A stretch of 64,000 nucleotides of DNA, taken from assembly GCF_037176765.1 (NCBI RefSeq), contig NC_090023.1:204632506-204696505 (forward strand). Direction: 5' to 3'. Source of the DNA: Anolis sagrei. Taxonomy: Eukaryota; Chordata; Lepidosauria; Squamata; Anolidae. Below, in pieces: positions 47,501-56,500 of this stretch. A program made the position numbers and the translations under genes. A model generated the notes under the pieces. The model had not been told where the DNA came from. It did not search any database and saw only the letters and a program-made list of their open reading frames with translations. Each line of letters begins with the position of its first letter. Within the stretch, counting starts at the first letter, position 1.

Positions 47501-50500
47501 TGGGGTGTCAACTTCGAGAATTTATTTATTTATTTATCGTGTCAGGGGCAACTAGACCATTGTATTACATTTCTAACAGAATGAAACAAGCAAACAGATA
47601 AAAAACACAAAGTTTGCAAACTCTGAGAAAAAAACAACAACATAATTTTGCAATGTTTATAGTTTAAATAAGAAAAATGTATATCCCGTGCTGAGTTATG
47701 GAGTGAACAATGCTCAAACGTGCAGATGTTAAATTTGTAGAGCCTTTTACAAATTTAAGGATGGAATTAGATTGGCTCTTATAAGGTGTACTTCTCTGTA
47801 TGCGGCGTCATGTGGCCGCGTGTCATCAAAAATAGTCATGCGTATCACTGCTGGCATGCATGTCATAGGTTCACCATCACGGTTCTAGAACGTGGCCATA
47901 TAGCCTGAAAAACCTACAACAACCCAGTCATTGCAGCCATGAAAGCATTCGACAATTTATTCCAAGGTTTTCCATTGTCTTCCTCTAAGGCTTGGAAAAT
48001 GCTCTTGCTCATTTTCACTCAGTGTGTTTCCATGTCAGAGCAGGAGCCCTGGTTTCCTGAATTTCTAGTCCATTACTCATATCATTCTACCACATTGGCT
48101 TCTTCTAGAGAATTACTATACATTAATTACATATCTGAACAGACTGGTTCCATGTGAGAATGTTGAATATGATACAGAGGAATGAGATAAAGAAATCTAC
48201 CTGAGAGGTTATCTGAGGAATTTTGACTTTCTGGCTTCATTTTGATTGCTTTTTTCTTAATGTGCAGTATTTATGTGTATTTATTTCATTTATTCTTACA
48301 TCAATTAAGCATACTGCTAAATTATATTTTAAAATATATTAAGCTATTTTAGTAGAATGTCTAGCATCCAGATATGACATTTAAATAGCAGCTTAATAAT
48401 CATTCTTACCCTTAAAGTGTTGACGAAATAAGCAATAACAGCCCCAAGAACACGGATGTTGCTTGCAGCTGTGAAATAGGTGCATTTGGCTCCATCTTCC
48501 CAATCTACAGCAATGCAGTTTATGTTTTCAACCTCTACCATCAGCTATAGTATGCATGAAAAACATTAAAATATTTTAGAGGTTATTCATACAAGATATA
48601 CTTAATATTTTTTCAGATCTTTCTAATTCTGAAGGTCCTATATTATTGACTAGGCCTGAGAATCGGTGCTTCTTTTAGATTCTCCCAGGACATAGTAAGC
48701 TCTCATCTTTAGCTACTGCCCAAAGTATTTATTTATTTATTTATTTATTTATGGCATTTATATCACGTTCTTCTCAACCTCCAAAAATGGCTTACAACAG
48801 GCAACTATTAGATACTGACACAATACAATTAAAAATAATAAATACAATTAAACAATTAACACAATTATAAACAATCAATTAAAACAGTTCACTGGTTCAA
48901 AATCATAATCTAGATCCATACAATTGCAGTCCACTAAAAACATGCTCCTAGTAGCCAACCTAGTAGTCTAGGTTGGCTCCCTCCTTTGTTGTATCTCTGC
49001 TAGGAGGCAGAGCTTCAAAAGTGGCAGATAAATCAGGATGCCAAAAGAAAGGCACATGATTAGTTCTTATTTGATATGTTTTTAATTTGCTTTTTATTCT
49101 TTTGATTTCAAATGAATCTACCTTAACATACATTTTTATCTGCTTTAGTCACATCCACAATTTTTGAGTGGAAATCTAAGGTATATATGTATCATACGTA
49201 TTTATACATAAGTTGATTTCATGTAAAAGTCAAGGGCAGGGTTTGGGGCCAAAATTATGGGTTTTGATATGACCCATGGATAAGTTGAGGGTCATTCCAC
49301 AGAGAGGAGAAAGTACCCACTTCACCTCACTGCCACCATGCCATTTCCCCACCCAGGCATTAAAAAAAAACCCAGAAGCAGTGCAATGATGGAAAGAGTA
49401 GAAGGGATCAGTGCTTCATTTTGGTTCTCATGGGATAGATAAGCTGTTGTCTTTGACTACTCTACTCAGAGAAAGGAATACTTCCTTTATAAGTAAATGT
49501 TAAAATACAGTACTTGTATTGACCCAAGGATATGTTTACCCTGGTTTTATGGGTCAATTTAAAAACTATTTTTTTACACTGATACACAAACACATACAGT
49601 AATAAATAAACTCAAACAACCAGTAGCAGTGTCCTGCAAAGAAAGAAAAACTATACTGCAATGAGTGCTTACAAAGTAATGCAACTATACATGTTTTCAT
49701 TTGTTTCCCACTTTCTAAAACCTGCACCAGGTGACAATGGCCATGGAAGAGAAAGTACCTACTGTGCAGCAAATTTCCAAAGTTCTCCCCGCACTTGAAA
49801 AAGGATATTTGATAATATAGATTTCATACCAAACACATGTCCACAACCCAGCCATATTTTCCAGTGCTGGTGTATCCATGGATAACAAAGCGGGTTTTCC
49901 TCCACGGAGAAAAATGAGAATTTTTGATAGTGAATGTATCATTGAAGAATACTCTCTGTTGGGAATTTAAAAACAGTTATTTGGGGTTTTGAGAATCTTC
50001 CACATGAGGACCATTTTTCCCCAAATATTTCTTGTTTATCTACTAGCATTTGTTAAAAAAAACAATAGTGAAGTTTTCACATGCTTTTTAAATCATCTAG
50101 GTGCATTAATATTCTGATTGACATATTTTCTAAAAATAGCAGTGGACAAAAGATCTTAGAAAATGAGCCCCTTAGATGCTTGTTTGTTCTACCTTCTTTT
50201 CTTCCTTCCTTTGTTCCCTTCCTTCCTTTTATTCTTTCAGATTTATTGTCCACTTCATACCTAAGAATTTCAGGATGGCATACAACCAAATCAATGTAAG
50301 ACCATAAAGAACAAGAATAATAATTCTAAAATTTGAAAATTCTCTACACTAAATCTTGCATCTCTTAAAAACAAATAGTTTAAAGTAATGCTAATTGTAG
50401 TACATACACAAAGATAAAAATCAACCAACTTTAATACAAGTATCCAGGTATGACATTGGTATATCACCAATATGGGCATCAACTGGAGGGTGTTCCATAA

Positions 50501-53500
50501 CTGAGGACCACAGGAAACAAAGTCCTCTTTTGTGATCTCTCAAATGTATTGCTTCTTCTGGTGGGCACAGAAAGGGGTTCCCCAACAGACTTCAGGTCTT
50601 TGGGTGCCATATATAAGGAGAGGTCCTCCTGCATTTTTCATTAGCTGAGTTTTCTGTTAATTTTAAGTGCAGTACACTGTAGAGCCCATTGAACCCTAGT
50701 AGGAAAGTTACTAGTGCATGGACTGCTGTGATGAAATTATCATAGTCCAGGAAAGATCATAGCTGAGTGACCATTCAGAGCTGGACCCAAATTACAAAGG
50801 TGACCCCAAGAGCACTTCCAAGTTACCTACCAATTTCTTCAGGGGGAATACAATCCTATTCAAGATAGGCAACTTGCCGAGTTCCCAGACCCAAGGAACA
50901 CAAATCCCCAAGCCTCAATCTATTCAAGATTCATCTTCATTTCATTGGTCCTCATCTACCCCACTAGAACATCTAAGCACTAGTCCGGTACTTACACAGC
51001 CACAGCTAACTCCAATGACAAGGATCAGATCTGAGTGTTATCAGCATAGACATGGAACTCAACCCCAGAACTCCTAATGACCCCAAGGGTTCAAATAGCA
51101 TGGGATACAACATGGATCCCTGTTGTACTGAACAGCATAAAGGCCATGGACCTGAAGAGTTATCTCCCAATGCCACTGTCTTGAACCAGCTCCTAAAAAG
51201 AAGGAAAACCACCATAACATAGTGTTTCCTTCCTACTCACTTCCAAAGGAGCTGTTCCAATGAGATATTGTGATCACTAAAATCAAAAGCCACTGAGCGA
51301 TCAAGAAGATTACTTTTACCTTGTAAAAGAAGATTTCTTTTACCTTGTTGTTGTGCCGGCATCAAATTGTGCCTTTTTGTAAGCCGCCCTGAGTCCCCCC
51401 TCGGGGGTTGAGAAGGGCAGGGTAGAAGTGCGAGAAATAAATAAAGATTAAGAGAGTAGCATTTCCCTGTCTTTCCTCCACAGCAGAACAGAGGAAAAAC
51501 AAGGCTATCTCAAAGCTAAGTTATATTTGGTCTTTCAAGATATGAAAAAGTTGCTTTTTGTCAGGGAGATTCTGGGTGTTTTAGTCCAGAAAGTAACTTT
51601 TCCAAGCTGTCCCTCCTTTACAAATATATGGCTCTGAATATCTAAAATGCCATTTCAATATGCCAAAAATATCTAGAACTATATAAGTTCTCTCATTCAT
51701 TCATTAGAACACTGCAGTTATGCAAATGGCAAGCAGAGGCTGCGAGATTCTCTATTGGCCATTGTCTGATTGTATGGCATCCAAACTAACATTTAGTTCC
51801 CTGAATAATTGCATTTCTGAAATGAAAATACTCTTTGAACCTTTTAGATAACTGAATAGAAAGTTGCGCATTTACTAATTCACTCATATACTAGTTAAGA
51901 GCAAAAGCTGGTGAAGACAGACGTTTCTGATCATTCTTAATCATTCTTCATAGTTCCAACTTCCCATTATAATTTGAGATTATTCACAATCAGCATTATT
52001 GAGTGCTTACGGATACATTACTTTACCAAAGAGAATAGTACATGAAAATACACTCCTGCTCTTTCTTCTGGTGAGATAGGAAGAATCATACATGAAAACA
52101 TGAATATATAGCTACTATCAACAGTTCTTAAAATGATAATAAAAAGAGGTCTCACTTCTGATGCATTTCCTGTCTCTCTGGTGAAAAGAGAAAAAGAAAC
52201 ATTCATCGATTCAGGTGAATCAGGTAAGCCAAACAGCTGTCTTCCAGGTATACCTGACCAAGGGGGTTTATCTGAGAAGCAGCCTAAATGCTCATAGCAG
52301 ACTTCATTGGCTAGAAAGCACACAAAACAAATAATTAAATGCATTGCAACTAGTCAGAATTATTTCAGGTTACACTATACACACACACACACACACAAGC
52401 TGTACTTGCCATGCATTTATGTGGCCAACCTTCCCTCCCTCTTTCGTTCATTCTTTCCTTCTCTCTTTCCTTCCTTCTTTCCCTCCCTCTTTCTTTCGTT
52501 CCTTCTCTTCTTTCTTCCCTTTCTTTCCTTTCTTCTTTTTTCTTTCCTTCTTTCCTTCCTTCCTTCTCTACCCCTTTCTTCCTTCCCTTCCTTCCTTTTC
52601 TGCTTCCTTCCTTTCCATCTCTCCTTCCCTCTTTCCCTCTTTCCCTCCCTCCTTCTCGCCTTCCTTCCTACCCCCTTTCCTCCTTCATTCCTTCCCTCTA
52701 GACATAGGCCAGATAAGAGTTGGGCCGAAGGCATCACTTGAGAGAGCTGCATCCTTGCTCTCTGTAGAACAAAGGCTCCACGGTTAGTAAGCTGGGTGTC
52801 TGCAGGAGGCATCCTGCTGTGAGGGAGGGGGGCTGTCTCTTGGGCCTGGTCAGGTCTCCTCATTGCTTCTCCCAACTGCCGCCATCTTCAGGATCACAAG
52901 ACTGGGGGCCAAACTGCTGTGGGTCATGGCCAAGGCCGCCCACTGAGAACCACAGCTTTCTGATGTGACTGTGGCAAATGTGCAAATGAGAGCTGAGGCA
53001 GCTGTTTGTTTTCTTTTCCCTCACACAGGAAGGGGGAAAGGGAGTCGTTTTCGTGCATGCGCTATATCATAATATAGCTTTTGGGGAGGGGGGGTTAAGT
53101 CCTTTTTGCTTGGGGGAGGAGTTATGACTGATGGTCACTCATTGGTCTATTAGGAGTGTAGTGTCCAACTTTGGAGTCAATTCATCCAGTGAATTTTGAG
53201 TTATGTTAATCCCACAAATGAGCATTATATTTTTATTTATATAAATACTAGCCATCCTCTGCCATGCATTCCTTTGGCCCAGTATCTGTATATGTGTTTT
53301 GTGTGTATTTATATGGATATATGTGTGTGTGTGTATATATGAGTGTTTGTGTGTGTATATGTGGTTTTGTGCATGCATTGTAATTTATTTTTGTTCTTTG
53401 GCTTTTTAAGTCTCTTCTGCTATGATTTTCAGTGTTTTTATGAGTGATGGTCACTCGTTGGCCTGATAGGTGTATTGTTTCCACATTTGGTGTCAATTCG

Positions 53501-56500
53501 CCCAGTGGTTTTTGAGTTATGTTAATCCCACAAATGAACATTACATTTTTAGTTATATAGATGTATCTGTATATGTACTCTGTGTGTGTGTGTGTGAAAT
53601 GTAGGGTTTCATTTACAATTTGTCTGTTCAAATTAGTGACCATAGATCAGTCTATGAGCAGCTCAAATTTGAGTATTTCACAGTATTAATCTAGTTATCT
53701 ACAAAGACACAAATTCCATTGAGTTTTGTAAAGCTTATTCCCAGACACGCAGGCTTAAGTGTGTTGTGCGCACATGCTCTGATAAATGTGTGGGATTGGG
53801 AAAGTAGGGCCAGCAGACGGTGACTCTACTATTTCAGAAGCCAATGATGCATCATGTGGAGGAACTATTGCTGTTCACCTGGCTTAATTGACCTTGACAA
53901 TTAGGCAGATCAATGCTAAAAATAGCATTTAGTTATCTTATGGAAGGAAGAGAAAGGAGGAGTCTGTCTGAACTGTCATGCAGTTCTCTGTGTTATTTAA
54001 TCTATTACAACTTATTGAAACTAAGAAAAACATTAGCATTAACAAGAAATATGCTTGAATACAAATACATTAATTACTTCACAAATTGTGAAGTTATACC
54101 AGCTGTAGTAATTTGCTCATATATGGTGAAGCATATATATCTTCCCTGGAATAAAAGAGTATAAAATATTTCCTCACCCTCTGCTGTGCCAAGGAGGAGA
54201 AAGGGAGCAATCCAAATTATGTTAATCTATAATAAATTCAAATATACACATTAAACATACTTTCTAAACATCAGTGTTCTGTTTTGCTTATGTAATTTCC
54301 CCTAAGGATTCAGCTTCAAATTAATTATCCTTTACTCCTTTTGAAATGAATAGAAGCCCAGTTAGGTGTCTCCCTCATTTTGTTGGAGCTGAAGCAAAGG
54401 TGAGCTCTACTGTAAGGTCAATTGTCTTCTCCAGAAACTAAAAACATCCACCATAATGCCACAACCTTCTAGCCAAACCTGCACATCAATTTGGAGCTAA
54501 GTCTCATTAAGCCCTGGCTTAATTCCAGGGAAGTAGACACAGAGTTTCAGATCTAGGTGGAGACCTACCACTAAATGTGGTTTACAGTATACTCCACCCA
54601 CCTTTTGTGTTAATGGTGGAAGGATCTTCTGAGAGAAGCGCTGCGAGCAAGGAATGGAAACAGGGAGACTGGGCAGATGGAAAGATCATTAGTCATTTTG
54701 TGGGTGTATTCATTGGTGGCACACTGGTGGCCTGGGATCCCCCAAACTACTCTGGGTCACAAAATGTAAAAAACTGTGGAAATGACCTTTATCTTTTGCT
54801 GTGCCCAGAACTTTGGATTGTCCCCAGAAATGCATTGGTAGCCATTGGAATTGTTGTAACAGCTTCAGGCAATAGTCTAACAACATTGCGTATTTTGGGT
54901 CTTTGCAGTTTTTGGATATTCTTCAATGGAAGCACTATGTTGGCTGCATCATAGCAATCAAAATGTGATATAATAGAGCAAATATCACAGCCCCCACATC
55001 CCCACCCCCAAATCTCCAAGAAAGATCAAAGTTAGCATTACTGGAATACTAGTTTTAATTATGTAAATGCATTGCCTGCTATTCTGAAGATTGGGAATTT
55101 AAGTACAGAGCTGAAGCCAGGAGCATATCTAAACTGAAAAGTTGTCTCTTTATGTCGAACCTCATTTAGTGTAGACTGAATCCCTCTTCCCTGCTCTGTC
55201 ATTTGATGGATCACGAGTAATCATTTCTTGCCCCAATTTCAATTTGTTCTTCCCCACTTTAGGATGGAAAGGCAAAATAGAGTTGGGTGTGATTAACATG
55301 TATGTTATAAAATATACAACATATATATTTATTATTTACTTATTTGTTTGTTTTATTTGTATGCTGCCTTCATTCCAGCATGGGATCCAAGGCAGCATAC
55401 AGCTAGGCTGAAACAAGAAAATGTTTAAATGTGAGACTAAAAAATAAAATGCAATTAAATAAGTGAAGAAAAAGATCTTGATCTGTCATGGAAATGAGAA
55501 CAGAGAAGAGGTCAGTCTATCCTTACATGAAAAGGAATTTCAAGGCCTGAGATCAGCCACTTGGAAAGCTGTCTTTTGCTTCTTTGCAGAAATCTGACTC
55601 AGTAGAATGCATGACAGAAATCTGAACAGGGTGCAATCAAGGTCACTGTAACTTTGGTGGCACCAAAACTTAAATAGTCAGACACCTTCTATCAGCGGTT
55701 CCATGCAAATATTAATTAGAAAGAAGGACTTCTGAGAAAAACTCTGAGGCCCCTTCTACACTGGTATATAATCCAGTTCAAAGCAGATAATCTGGATTTT
55801 ATATGGCAGTATAGAAGGGGCCTGAGAGAAGTTCTTCTGAGAAAATCCCAGCAGTTCCTGCCTCACATTCTGCAGTCTCCTTCCAAGAACAATCAAGCAA
55901 ACTATGGATCAGTCCCTCCACATCTCATGCCAGATAGGTGTTCCAGAATGATACCATGGTAAATGGTAGTGAAAGCCATTGAGAGATCTAGCTGGAAAAA
56001 ACAACAACATGCTGTTCCTACCAAGTTCCTGACATAGGACATCCATCAAGAAGACTAAAGCTGGAAGCCTGATTGAAACATAAAACCCTTCTCTTCTAGA
56101 AATCCCTTAAACCAAGAGCCATGTGCTTTAAGACTTTGCCCAAAAAATTAAAATTGTGAGATTGGCAAGTAAGGATCTAGTCTACCACAATAGGTCAATG
56201 GAGAGCTTTTTAAAAATCAATCTCATTGCTACCTCTTTGAGGAACTATAGAACCTCTTCTTACTGCAAGAGGAATTAACTATTCCTTTTGTTAACTCACC
56301 CCTACCCACACCCAAAATAGCTGTGCACAATTTGTCTGAACAGATACAATGCTTTTACAGAGAAAACAATTTCCTGCTGGCACTGTCTGTTCTGTAAGTT
56401 TTAGAATGTATTCAATTGTATTCCCTTCAAGTTCTCTGCCATTATAGTCACAATCCCATTTACTTCTAGTAAACAAATGACTGGTTTGGGTCCAATCTAT

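Noticed and set aside
52311-52344. The frame running into PNLIPRP3 exon 3 starts [12 protein letters not shown] and looks like a signal peptide.
   Set aside because: This is the pyrimidine tract and acceptor of intron 2 (TTTCTAG); the true leader exon at 54,178-54,226 aligns fully with the family.
52307-52875. Long frames of Ser/Phe/Pro/Leu on plus and Lys/Arg/Glu on minus.
   Set aside because: Translations of the simple CTTC/CCCT repeat, not genes.
54577-55019. Frames of 125 and 76 codons in PNLIPRP3 intron 1.
   Set aside because: No similarity to known proteins, no splice context, and they lie opposite each other.
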